64,000 bases of DNA, taken from positions 8,084,501-8,148,500 of the forward strand of contig NZ_CP011509.1 in NCBI RefSeq assembly GCF_001027285.1, read 5' to 3'. The translations under genes were made by a program, and so were the position numbers. This document shows, piece after piece, positions 34,138 to 43,240 of this stretch. The DNA is from Archangium gephyra. Its GTDB lineage: Bacteria > Myxococcota > Myxococcia > Myxococcales > Myxococcaceae. The notes beneath the pieces are model-generated. The model ran no database searches, was not told the origin of the DNA, and saw nothing but the letters and a program-made list of their open reading frames with translations. How positions within the stretch are numbered: position 1 is the first letter of the stretch; the number at the start of each line of letters is the position of its first letter.

Positions 34138-34875
34138 TTAGCGGCGGACGTGCAGCCCGCACTCACGGTTCTCGGGGGACTCCCACCACCAGCGGCCAGC
34201 GCGCTCGTCCTCGTAGGGCTTCACCGCGCGCGTGCACGGCGCGCACCCGATGGACGGGTAGCCCCGGTCGTGCAGCGCGTTGTAGGGCACGCCGTTGGCC
34301 TTGACGTACGCCCACACGTCCTTGGAGCTCCACCGCACGAGCGGGTTCACCTTGATGAGGCCGTGATCGGCATCCGCCGACACCGCCTGGACCTCCGTGC
34401 GGGTGACGGACTGCTCGCGGCGCAGCCCCGTCACCCACGCCTCCCGCCCCGCCAGCGCGCGCCGCAGCGGCTCCACCTTGCGGATGCCGCAGCACTCCTT
34501 GCGCGCCTCGACGCTCTGCTTGAACGAGAAGTACCCCTTGGCCGACTCCAGCGCCTCCACCCGCGCCCGCTCCGGGAAGTACGTCTCGATCTCCACGCCG
34601 TAGCGTCGGCGCACCACGTCCATCACCTCGTACGTCTCCGGCGGCAGCCGGCCCGTATCCAGCGTGAACAGGCGCACGCTCGGAGCGTGCGTGCGGGCCA
34701 GATCGATGAGGACCATGTCCTCCACGCCGAAGCTGGAGGCGATGGCCGCGCGCGCGCCGAACCGCTGCTCCACCCAGGCGAGCACCACCTCGGCGGGTGC
34801 CTCGAGCAGCTGCTCCGTCGTGGCGCGCAGCTCTTCCTGGGACAGGGCGAGGGACAGGGCTGAAGACTGGGACAT
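34138..34875 (-). CDS. cysH: Adenylyl-sulfate (APS) reductase, CysH family
   Basis: This 245-residue PP-loop protein reduces activated sulfate to sulfite. Besides the PP-loop-like AIASSFGVEDMVLIDL and TLDTGRLPPETY, it has Cys128-Cys129 (ECCGIRK) and Cys211/Cys214 (GCAPC), the four ligands of the 4Fe-4S cluster found in APS reductases. The catalytic Cys239 is in the C-terminal ECGLH. Enteric PAPS reductases lack the CC...CxxC set. With no working APS kinase seen in the operon, APS is the likely substrate. It is the promoter-proximal gene of the nine-gene minus-strand operon. Confidence 0.93.
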   Translation of the reverse strand: MSQSSALSLALSQEELRATTEQLLEAPAEVVLAWVEQRFGARAAIASSFGVEDMVLIDLARTHAPSVRLFTLDTGRLPPETYEVMDVVRRRYGVEIETYFPERARVEALESAKGYFSFKQSVEARKECCGIRKVEPLRRALAGREAWVTGLRREQSVTRTEVQAVSADADHGLIKVNPLVRWSSKDVWAYVKANGVPYNALHDRGYPSIGCAPCTRAVKPYEDERAGRWWWESPENRECGLHVRR

Positions 34876-34902
34876 GGCGATTCCCTGAACGAAAACAGCC
34901 CG

Positions 34903-34992
34903 TCACCTCTCACGAGGGCGGGCCACACCAACGGGGGGGTGGAGAAGCAATTCGCCCGGCACCGCCCTGGCGCTCAGGGGGTGGAGCTTCAT
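34903..34992 (-). other. Possible 29-codon leader ORF before cysH
   Basis: An ATG at 34992 opens a 29-codon frame (MKLHPLSARAVPGELLLHPP...) ending with TGA at 34903, 27 bases before the cysH ATG. It starts 10-13 bases after a possible -10 box, so it could be read as a leaderless or near-leaderless leader peptide. It has no Cys, and no Shine-Dalgarno precedes it, so it may be chance. Confidence 0.25.
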
Positions 34993-35002
34993 CGTGTGGA
35001 CA

Positions 35003-35032
35003 CTAGTAACGCCGATGACTTCCATCCGTCAA
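35003..35032 (-). promoter_or_regulatory. Likely promoter of the cys operon
   Basis: On the minus strand TTGACG (35032-35027) is followed after 18 bases by TACTAG (35008-35003), or after 17 by TTACTA. The -35 matches the housekeeping consensus in five of six bases; the -10 is weak, as expected for an activator-dependent promoter. Confidence 0.45.
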
Positions 35033-35060
35033 GGTGGACAGTGCGCCAATATGACGGATG
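35023..35060. promoter_or_regulatory. Perfect 9-bp inverted repeat at the cys operon promoter
   Basis: CATCCGTCA (35023-35031) and TGACGGATG (35052-35060) are exact reverse complements, 20 bases apart (29 bases centre to centre, nearly three helical turns). One arm covers the -35 box of the cysH promoter, the other lies upstream. This is the layout of a dimeric regulator site, for example a CysB-like LysR or an Rrf2-type sulfur regulator. The regulator is not in this window. Confidence 0.5.
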
Positions 35061-35157
35061 CCCACCCGGGCCCGCTCCCCCGGACGCTCCCGAGCCGTGT
35101 TGACCCGGTGGAGATGACCCGCTAGAACCGGCGCCCCCATCCAACCCTGGAGGTCAT

Positions 35158-35565
35158 GTGATTCAGCGTGTCACCCACGTCACGGTGTACGTGAAGAACG
35201 ACGACGAGGCCCTCGCCTTCTTCACCGGCAAGCTCGGCTTCAAGAAGAAGATGGACAGCGCGATGGGCCCGGGGGGTCCCCGGTGGATCACCGTCACGCC
35301 CGTGGGCCAGCCCGACTTCGAGCTCACCCTCCTCAACCCGGCCACCTGGTTCAAGGGCGAGGAGGCGGCCATCGCCTCGGAGCAGATCGGCCGGCAGGCG
35401 ATGATCATCCTCGACAGCGACGACATCGACACGGACCACCGCACCTTGAAGGACGCGGGCGTCACCATCGATCTGGGCGTGCGGGAGCTGCCCTGGGGCC
35501 GCGACCTCATCTTCCGCGACCTGTACGGCAACCGTTACAACCTGGTGCAGTCCAAGCAGGGATAG
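35158..35565 (+). CDS. VOC-superfamily (glyoxalase/bleomycin-resistance-like) protein
   Basis: This 135-residue protein is a two-module beta-alpha-beta-beta-beta protein. The opening RVTHVTVYVKNDDEALAFFTGKLGF and the closing GRDLIFRDLYGNRYNLVQ are characteristic of the VOC superfamily. The His of THVTVYV and the C-terminal region around FRDLYGN sit where metal ligands usually lie, though the last Glu ligand is replaced by Asn/Leu-type residues, so metal use is uncertain. The start is GTG at 35158, with GGAGG five bases upstream. The function is unassigned. It is followed 15 bases later by the MOSC gene. Confidence 0.85.
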   Translation: MIQRVTHVTVYVKNDDEALAFFTGKLGFKKKMDSAMGPGGPRWITVTPVGQPDFELTLLNPATWFKGEEAAIASEQIGRQAMIILDSDDIDTDHRTLKDAGVTIDLGVRELPWGRDLIFRDLYGNRYNLVQSKQG

Positions 35566-35580
35566 GGCAGAACAGGCCTC

Positions 35581-36386
35581 GTGCCGACCCTGACCTCCAT
35601 CACCCTCTATCCCCTCAAGTCGTGCGCGGGTCTACCGCTGACCCGCGCCACCGTGGAGCCGCTCGGACTCCAGCATGATCGCCGGTGGATGGCGATCCGC
35701 CCGGATGGCTCCTTCATGACCGGACGCGAGTTGCCCGCCCTGGTGCGCGTGCGTGCCGTGCCCGGGCCGTCGGGGCTGCTCCTGTCCGCCCCCGGCATGC
35801 CGGAGCTCGCGGTGCCCGTGCCGCCCACCGGAGCGCCCCGCCTCGACGTCACCGTCTGGGATGACACCTGTTCGGCCGCCCGCGCCCATGCGGATGCGGA
35901 CCGGTGGCTCTCCGAGTACCTCGGCCAGCCCGCGCTGCTCGTGTACGTGGACGAGCGGATGCAGCGCCCGGTGGACCCCAAGTACGCCGCTCCGGAGGAC
36001 CGTGTCGGCTTCGCCGATGGCTTCCCGCTGCTGCTCATCTCCGAGGCCTCGCTGGCGGATGTCAACCAGCGCCTGGCGCAGCCCGTGCCGATGAGCCGCT
36101 TCCGTCCCAACCTCGTGGTGGACGGCTGCGAGGCCTTCGCCGAGGACGGGTGGAAGCGGCTGCGCATCGGCACCGTGGAGCTCGCCGGGGTCAAGCCGTG
36201 CGCCCGCTGCGTCTTCACCACGGTGGACCCGGAGACGGCCCGCGCCGATCCCCAGCAGGAGCCGCTGCGCACGCTCTCCACCTACCGGCGCATGGGTCCC
36301 AAGAGCGGCGTGATGTTCGGTCAGAACGTCATCGTGCGGCGCCCGGGGAGATTCGCGTGGGCGACGCGGTGGAGATCCTGGAGTAG
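35581..36386 (+). CDS. MOSC-domain protein (molybdenum cofactor sulfurase C-terminal type), frameshift near 3' end
   Basis: This protein has an N-terminal MOSC beta-barrel (TLTSITLYPLKSCAGLPLTRATVEPLGLQHDRRWM) and a C-terminal MOSC domain with SRFRPNLVVDG and the conserved GVKPCARCVFTTVDPETA, whose Cys is a proposed sulfur carrier. MOSC proteins handle molybdenum cofactor sulfur or act like mARC reductases on N-hydroxylated compounds. One G is missing in the run 36345-36348. Restoring it gives the normal ending PGEIRVGDAVEILE with stop at 36384-36386 (268 residues). As read, the frame runs on into antisense of the kinase gene. Confidence 0.88.
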
Positions 36387-39300
36387 ACCGGAGCGAGCCG
36401 AGCAGGGCCCGGGCCTCCTGGAGCTCCGGTACCTCGAGGTCGGGCTCGAACCGGCCGCACAGGCGCTCCAGCCCACGCCGTGCCCTGTCCGGGTGTCCCG
36501 TGTCACGGAGCTGGCGAGCCAGGGCCACGCGTGCCCGCAGCTCGAAGAGCCAGGCCCGCTGCCGGTGGGCGATGACCACGGCCCGGAGCAGGCTGCGCCT
36601 GGCGTCCTCCTCCTTCCCGGCCGCCCGGAGCAGTTCTCCCTGAAGCCGGTTCATCTCGGACTTGAACAGGCGCGCCCTCGTCTCCCCCTCGAGCCCCAAC
36701 GCCTCTCTCACCTGGGCCAGCCCTTCCTCCACCCGCCCCAGCAGCAGGGACACATCCGAGAGAAGATAGAGGTAGTAGGGCATCAGGACCCTGGCGCCCA
36801 GTTTCCGCATCATCCCAATGCCAGCCCGCAGCGCTTCGAGCCCTTCCCGTGTCCGCCCGAGCCTGCACAGTGCCCACCCCTGAAGCCCCTTGGCGAAGGC
36901 CAGGAGAGGAGGGAAGACGCCCCGGGTGGCCACCGCCGCGCAGGCCTCCGCCCACTCCAGGGTGCCCTGTACCTCGCCGCGGAACTGACAGGCCGCGGAC
37001 AGGTAGACCAGCGCCGTCCCCCGGGACGCATGGGCCTGCCCACGGACCACCTCGATCAGCTCGTGACTGAAACGCTGGGACTCCCGAGGCCGGACCTGTA
37101 ACAGGTGGACGAGACAGTGAAGCACCAGATCCGCCACCCACTCGTCCACCCAGCTGTCCTCGAGGAGGGCCTGTCCCATCTCGAGCCGGGGACCCAACCG
37201 CACCGCCTGTTCACTGTACTCCCGCGCCCTGTCGAGCCCTCCTTCGTAGAAACAGAGGCTCGCCAGCAGCCGGTAGCCCTGAGACACCAGCCTCGGGTTG
37301 CGCCGCTGCTGGCCCAGCACGAGGAGCTGTCCGGCCAGCTCGTGCGCCTTCTCGAACCTCGCGCCCATGACGAGGTAGGAACCCAACCCCATACAGAGCA
37401 GATCGAGCTCCGGAAGTGCCTCTCCCCTCAGGCGGAGCAGTTCCTGCGCGCGGCCATAGGTCTGCTCCACCTCGGGTGAGCCGTAGCCCTGGGTGTTGAG
37501 CAAGATGAGACCGAGACCACTCAGCAAGCGCATCTCGTCCACGGCCCTCTGCGCGCCATCCGGGAGGCTGCGCACCAAGGTCAGCGCCTGTTTGAAGTGA
37601 GAGCTGGCCTCCAGGCTGGCGGAGCGGGCGAGGGCGAGCTTTCCGGCGAGCTCCCACTGGTGGATGGCCAGCACTTTCTCCGCTGCTTCCGTGTAGTGGT
37701 AGGCGAGCACCTCGGGCCGCGTCTCCACCACCTCCTGGAAGCCCTCCAGCAGGGCCTGGGCAACGCGCCGGTGATGCTGCCGCCGCAAGCCACGCGGGAG
37801 TGACTGATAGGCGGCCTCCTGGATGAGGGCGTGGCGGAACTGGTACTCCTCCACGCCGGGCTCATTCCCCAGGTGTTGCAGCAGCCCCGCCGAGACGAGG
37901 CCCAGGAGGTCCGCCCGTACCGTGGCCTCGTCCCGGGCCAAGAGCCGCACGAGCAGGGGCTGGAGGAAGTCGCGTCCGACCACGGCGCACAGCTGTGCCA
38001 GCGTCTTCTGCCGGGGCGGCAGCGTATCCAGCCGGGCCAGCAACAGCTCATGCAGGGTGACGGGGATGGAGGACAGGCTGCCCGTGAAGGATTGCTCGAG
38101 CACCATGCGTGTCATCTCCTCCACGAAGAGCGGGATGCCGTCCGTCTTCGCCACGAGCCGCTGGACCGTCTCCTCGGGCAGGCTCGCGCCATGAGCGGCC
38201 GCCCGCACCAGGGCCGTCGCGGACGCCGCCGACAGCCGGTCGAGCACGAGCAGGTGGAAACCCGGGGAGGGCGGCCAGGCCGGCTGGAACCCGGGGCGGG
38301 CAGTGAGGAGGAGGAGGAGCCTGGCCGTCGCGATGTCCTGGAGGAGAAGGCCGAGCAGCTCCAGCGAGGAGGGATCGGCCCAGTGCAGATCCTCGATGAC
38401 GAGCAGCACCGGCCGCTCCTCCGCCACCCGCACGAGCAGGAGCCGCAGGGCCTCGAGCACCTTCCGCTTGCGCTCCTTCTGGTGCTCCAGCGCGGCCAGC
38501 AGGGCGGAAGGCTCCGTGGCATCGGGTGAGGCGAGCAGCGCGACGATCTGCCGTCCGTGCTCCAGAGACACCCCCAGTTCTTCCAGCCGCGCCTCCACCG
38601 CGCGCGCACCGGGTGGCGAGCGCCCCTCCGCTCCGAGCAGGAAGAAGCGCCGCAGCAGCTCGAGGATCGGATGGAAGGCGCTGTTGCGGAACGGCTCCCA
38701 GCACTGGCAGAGCGGAAGGTGGCTCGACTCCGGAGACATCCGCTCGCGCAGCTCCTGGATGAGGCGGGACTTGCCAATACCGGCCTCGCCGCTGAGCAGG
38801 ACACAGGCCCCCTGCCCCCGCCGCGCCCGCTCCCAGAGGCCCATCAACCGCTCCAGCTCGTGCTCCCGCCCCACCAGCGGGGTGAGCCCCCCGGCCACGA
38901 GCGTCCGCTCGAAGCGGGAGACCGCTCTTCTCTCCCGCCCCACGCGGTACGCCTCGAAGGAGGGGGAGCCGGAGGGTTCGGTCTCGAAGGCGCCCCTCAC
39001 GAGCTTCCACGTGGTCGCGCTGAGCTCCACCCCCCCGGGCCCTGCCCTCCGTGCCAATGCGGCCGCCACCCGTGGAGCTTCACCCTGGATGGTGGGCATC
39101 CGTCCCAACCCCTCCGAGGGGAGCGCATCGAACACCACCGCATCCGTGTGGATGCCCACCTCCACCGCGAGCCCGGGGTGAGACAGCCACGGACCCTCGG
39201 AGGGGCGCTCCCGTGTCAGGTGGAGCCCCGCGCGCACCGCCCGCTCCGAGTCATCCTCCCGGGCCGTGGGGTAGCCGAAGCAGGCCAGCACCTCGTCACC

Positions 39301-40470
39301 CACGGACAGGGCGATGGCGCCGTCGTACCGCTGGAAGACGTCCGCACACCACCGCTGGAAGGCCGCCTGCAGCTCGCTGGCATCCTCGGGATCGAGCCGC
39401 TCCCGGGTGTCGGAGGAAACCACGAGCCCGCAGGACACCAGGGTGATCCGCCGGCGCTGAGGGACCTGAAGCACCGGGGTCTCGCGCCAGGGCCCGAGCG
39501 CTTCCTCCAACCGGAGCAGCCGCTCCCGCAACTCGGACGCGCTGCCCAGACGCCGCTCGGGCGCCTTGGCCAGCAGAGCGGCCACGAGCCGCTCCACCTC
39601 CTCGGGCACCTGCGGAACGCGCTCGCGCACGGAGGGTACCGGCTCGGAAGACAGGATGTTCTCGCGCAGCTCCTGGAACGAGGCGAACGGATAGGGCAGC
39701 TCGCCGGTGAGCAGCTCGTACAGCATGATGCCCGCCGCCCAGAGATCGGTCCGCGCGTCCTGCTTCTCTCCCCGCCACTGTTCCGGTGCCATGTACCCGG
39801 GCGTTCCGGCCGTGGGCAGATGGGGAACAAGCGGGGCGTTGCCCGACATGAGGTGCGCCAACCCGAAGTCGAGCAGCTTCACGCTGCCCTCGCGAGTGAC
39901 AAGCACGTTGCTCGGCTTGAGGTCGCGGTGGACGATGCCGTGCGCATGGGCATGCGCCAGACCCGCGGCCACGCCGCCCAGCAACTCCAGCGCCCGCCGC
40001 AGCCCCGGCTTCTCACGCCGCAGCAGTGAGGCCAGGGACTCGCCCTCGAGGAGCTCCATCACCAGGAAGGGAACCCAGGGCTCCCAGGGCGCACCGCTCC
40101 ACTCGGAGACGTCGAAGAGACGGACGATGTTCTCGTGATCGAGCCGGGCGATGGCCCGGGCCTCCTCCCACAGCGGCGAGCCCGGCGGTTGCCCGGCCCG
40201 CGTGCTCCGGGCCAGCAGGAACTTGAGGGCCACCTCGCGCCGCAGCTCGCAATCCCGGGCGCGGAAGACCTGTCCCATCGCGCCCCCACCCAGCTTCCCG
40301 AGAATCTCGAACCGGTGCCCTTCCCTGCCGCCCATCCGCGTCCCGGGCCGAGGAATCCGGAGCGGCGTCTCCTCCCGGGCCACTTCGATCAGGAAGGAGT
40401 CCTCGAAGTCCTCGGGCTTCGAAGGAGGCACGCTCCCTTGCTCCCCCTCCTGGCTGTTTTCCTGGTGCAT
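36329..40470 (-). CDS. Serine/threonine protein kinase fused to degenerate cyclase-like, AAA ATPase and TPR domains
   Basis: Frame-corrected length is about 1380 residues. The Hanks-type kinase is at ~54-310, with GKLGGGAMG, Lys83, HRDLKPSN (181-188) and DFG (201-203) all intact. A class III cyclase-like domain at ~340-500 keeps GDEVLACFGYP but has Gly in place of the first metal Asp (VSCGLV), so it is probably inactive. An AAA/STAND ATPase has its P-loop GEAGIGKS at 561-568 and Walker B LLVIEDLHWADP near 690; TPR-like helices run from ~960 on. The ATG at 40470 has GGGGAG upstream. Restoring a base at 36345-36348 makes it stop at 36329; otherwise it runs to 35632 as antisense of the MOSC gene. 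It is cytoplasmic signalling; the signal is unknown. Confidence 0.9.
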
Positions 40471-40662
40471 CACGCGCTCCCCGGGGGCCCTCGCCAGAGC
40501 CCTCCTCATGGGTAACCCTGGCGCGAGGGCCTGGAATCAGCGACCTCGGGGCAATGGAGTGCTCGCTCCCCCGAGAGGGCTGAAAGAATTACGCCCAATC
40601 ACCAGGCCGGAGCTGTCACCGGGCACCCGTTTCCCTCGGCTTCAAGGTGGAGCCGGAGCGCT

Positions 40663-40676
40663 GGCACGGCATGTGC
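40663..40676 (+). promoter_or_regulatory. Possible sigma-54 promoter before YihY gene
   Basis: TGGCACGGCATGTGCT (40662-40677) has the GG-N10-GC spacing of -24/-12 promoters, with one mismatch from TGGCAC..TTGCT. It would place transcription start within a few bases of the ATG at 40691, so either the mRNA is leaderless or this is a chance match. Confidence 0.25.
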
Positions 40677-40690
40677 TGTGCCCATGCGTC

Positions 40691-41569
40691 ATGACCGTTG
40701 CGCTGCGTGCTCGAAACACCTTCCAGCTCTTCAAGAAAGCCTTCTCGGAGTGGAACGAGGACAAGGCCCCGACGTTCGCGGCCTCGCTCTCCTACTACAC
40801 GATGTTCTCCATCGCCCCGATGCTCGTCATCGCCGTGAGCGTGGCCGGCATGGTCTTCGGCGAGGAAGCGGCGCGAGGACAGATCCAGACGCAGTTGCAG
40901 GATCTGGTGGGCACGAGCGGGGCCGAGGTCATCGGGCAGATGATGATCAGCGCCCGCAAGCCGAGCTCCGGCATCCTCGCGACGGCGCTGGGCGTGATTG
41001 CCCTCATCTTCGGTGCCACGGGCGTCTTCGTGCAGTTGCAGGAAGCGCTCAACCACATCTGGAACGTCCAACCGAAGCCACGCAGCGGAGTGCTGAACTT
41101 CCTGCGCAGCCGCTTCCTGTCGTTCGCGATGGTGCTGGTGATCGGCTTCCTGCTGCTCGTGTCGCTGGTGGTGAGCGCGGCGCTGGCGGGCATCGGCGCC
41201 TATTTCGATCACCTGTTCCCCGGCTGGGCGCTGCTATGGCAGGGGCTCAACCTGATCATCTCCTTCGCCGTCATCACCGTGCTGTTCGCGATGATGTACA
41301 AGATCCTCCCCGACACGCACGTGGCCTGGAGGGACGTGTGGCTCGGGGCGGCGGTGACGTCGCTGCTCTTCAGCCTGGGCAAGTTCGGCATCGGCCTGTA
41401 CCTGGGCCGGAGCACCGTGTCCTCGAGCTATGGCGCGGCGGGCTCGCTGGCGGTGGTGCTCATCTGGGTCTACTACTCCGCGCAGATCCTCTTCCTGGGC
41501 GCGGAGTTCACCCAGGTCTATGCCCGCAACCACGGCAGCCGGGCGCAGCCCACGCCTCAGCCGGCATGA
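40691..41569 (+). CDS. YihY/BrkB-family inner-membrane protein
   Basis: This 292-residue protein has six hydrophobic helices. The opening KAFSEWNEDKAPTFAASLSYYTMFSIAPMLVIAV and the closing SSSYGAAGSLAVVLIWVYYSAQILFLGAEFTQVYAR are the family's signature segments. It was once called ribonuclease BN, but the membrane protein is not that enzyme; transport or envelope roles are suspected. The start at 40691 is the ATG directly before the family's usual N-terminus; a reading from 40151 would add 180 residues antisense to the kinase gene and is rejected. It is divergent from the kinase gene. Confidence 0.88.
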   Translation: MTVALRARNTFQLFKKAFSEWNEDKAPTFAASLSYYTMFSIAPMLVIAVSVAGMVFGEEAARGQIQTQLQDLVGTSGAEVIGQMMISARKPSSGILATALGVIALIFGATGVFVQLQEALNHIWNVQPKPRSGVLNFLRSRFLSFAMVLVIGFLLLVSLVVSAALAGIGAYFDHLFPGWALLWQGLNLIISFAVITVLFAMMYKILPDTHVAWRDVWLGAAVTSLLFSLGKFGIGLYLGRSTVSSSYGAAGSLAVVLIWVYYSAQILFLGAEFTQVYARNHGSRAQPTPQPA

Positions 41570-41611
41570 ACCGCCTGTCAGGAAGCGACGCGCCGTGCGT
41601 CGTGCTAGGGT

Positions 41612-41706
41612 GAAGGAGCCGCTCGCGGGACTGTGATGCGACTTCCGAACCGAGCTTCTGCAGCTTGACTAGCTGGTCGTGTCCGCCTTCCCCGAGCGGC
41701 TCCTTC
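41612..41706 (+). ncRNA. Candidate Y-RNA-like small RNA upstream of Ro60-like gene
   Basis: Fourteen perfect pairs close a ~95-base hairpin: GAAGGAGCCGCTCG (41612-41625) with CGAGCGGCTCCTTC (41693-41706), followed by TTTCC. Inside, CGGG.C (41626-41631) can pair with GTCCG (41681-41685) and CGAC (41639-41642) with GTCG (41676-41679), giving a rod with internal loops. The 3' side holds CTTGACTAG (41664-41672), the same nine bases as the Ro-binding strand of human Y1 RNA as I remember it. A TGCTAGGGT at 41603-41611 could be an extended -10. It ends 26 bases before the vWA gene start. It is an attenuator or terminator if not an RNA gene. Confidence 0.5.
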
Positions 41707-41731
41707 TTTCCGCCTGGCGGAGGTGGACGTG

Positions 41732-43240
41732 ATGGACGCGGCGTTGGCGCGCGCCGAGCAGGTCGCTCGCGAGGATCTGGTGATGTTCGTGAACGCGTGC
41801 TTCTCCTGCACGGGGCAGCGCGAGTTCTACAACGACGCACGCGGGCAGGCCGTCTCCATCGAGTTCCTGCACTCGTACATCCTGGGCAACTACCGCCGCC
41901 TCTACGCGCGGACGCTGGCCGCGGGCATCAACCACTTCAACCAGGCGCAGATCATCCTCAACCTGCTGGCCACCGGGAAGCAGACGCGGGCCGAGGACAA
42001 GCAGGAGGAGGGAGCGCTCCTCGCGGCGGCGCTCCGGGCGTTGCCCCCGCAGCGGGCCTTCCGGGTGCTGGAGGTGCTGCGCGAGCGGCGCATCAACAAC
42101 CGCCGGGCCCGCGCCATCGCCCAGGAGTACCTGGAGGGACGTCCGGACCTGGGCTTCGATGCCATCAAGTACCGCTCCAAGCTGCGGGCCACGGTGGCGC
42201 ACGGGCACCTGAAGCTCGGGGGCGAGCTGAACCCGTTCCTCTTCCACGGCTGGCGCAAGCGCGTGTACGCGACGCCACTGCTGGAGAAGTTCCGCCAGGC
42301 GCACTACGACGAGTCGGCGATCTTCGAGCTGCCCTTCACCGTCGCCGAGGGCCTGGCCGTCAAGCACGGCATCCCCCGCGACGTGTTCCTCACGCGCATC
42401 GAGCCGCGTCTCACCGCGGCCGAGCGGCTGCGCCTCCAGGGCTCGGCGGCCCGCGCGGACGGGGTGACGCTCACGATGGACCTGGGACGTGCGCCGCTCA
42501 CGAAGCTGGCGCTCTACGTACTGTCCCTGAAGTCGGAGGTGCGGCGGGAGCGGCGGAACGAGCTGCATGCCGCGCTGGAGCAGGCCGCGGCCCGCACGCT
42601 GCGCCGCGCTTCCGTTCCCCTGGGCCGGGTGGCCGCCGTGCTGGACAACAGCTACTCCGCCTCGGGCTCCAGCGAGAAGCGCCGCCGTCCGCTCGCGGTG
42701 GCGCTCGCCGCGCACTACCTGCTGTCCGCCTCGGCCCGCGAGTACCGCGCCTTCTGGACGAACCCCGTCGAGGAGCCGCTCCTCATGGGTGCCCGGGGAC
42801 AGACCGATCTGGCCACTCCGCTGCTCGATGCCCTGGACTGGATGCCGCACCTGGTCGTCGTGGTGTCCGACGGCTACGACAATGATCCGCCCAACGCCGT
42901 GGCCGAGGTGACCCGCGTCTTCCGCACGAAGCTGGACCCGGCGCGCCGCACGTCCATCGTCCATGCGAACCCCGTGTTCGCCTCGGAGCTCTACGCGCCC
43001 CGGGGCATCGGCTTCCACGTGCCCACGGTGGGCGTGCGGGACGCGGAGGATCTGCCCACGGTGCTCGGCTTCGCGCGCTTCGCCGAGGGCGCGGCCCCAC
43101 TGTCGGAGCTCGAGGACTACCTCGCGGCGCGCGTGCGGCGGCTGCTGGAGCGCGGGCCTCGGAGCCAGACGTCGGCGGAGCCCCTGGAAGCCAGCGGAGA
43201 GGTCACCGGAGAGGCCACGACGGCCGGGGAGGAGGAGTGA
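41732..43240 (+). CDS. Ro60-like (TROVE-type architecture) helical-repeat + vWA protein
   Basis: This 502-residue protein has about 290 residues of alpha-helical repeats rich in Arg/Lys (for example INNRRARAIAQEY), then a von Willebrand A domain from ~298. Its MIDAS metal site is intact: Asp305-x-Ser307-x-Ser309 (LDNSYSAS), Thr358 (GQTDLAT) and Asp380 (VSDGYDN). Helical ring plus C-terminal vWA is the layout of Ro60/Rsr RNA-binding proteins, although the usual TROVE N-terminal signature is not evident, so homology is inferred. GGAGG lies eight bases before the ATG at 41732. It follows the Y-RNA-like hairpin and overlaps the next gene by one base (TGATG). Confidence 0.7.
   Translation: MDAALARAEQVAREDLVMFVNACFSCTGQREFYNDARGQAVSIEFLHSYILGNYRRLYARTLAAGINHFNQAQIILNLLATGKQTRAEDKQEEGALLAAALRALPPQRAFRVLEVLRERRINNRRARAIAQEYLEGRPDLGFDAIKYRSKLRATVAHGHLKLGGELNPFLFHGWRKRVYATPLLEKFRQAHYDESAIFELPFTVAEGLAVKHGIPRDVFLTRIEPRLTAAERLRLQGSAARADGVTLTMDLGRAPLTKLALYVLSLKSEVRRERRNELHAALEQAAARTLRRASVPLGRVAAVLDNSYSASGSSEKRRRPLAVALAAHYLLSASAREYRAFWTNPVEEPLLMGARGQTDLATPLLDALDWMPHLVVVVSDGYDNDPPNAVAEVTRVFRTKLDPARRTSIVHANPVFASELYAPRGIGFHVPTVGVRDAEDLPTVLGFARFAEGAAPLSELEDYLAARVRRLLERGPRSQTSAEPLEASGEVTGEATTAGEEE

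Noticed and set aside
35632-36328. C-terminal extension of the kinase frame to 35632
   Set aside because: It is antisense to the MOSC gene and exists only because of the missing base at 36345-36348; restoring the base ends the protein at 36329.
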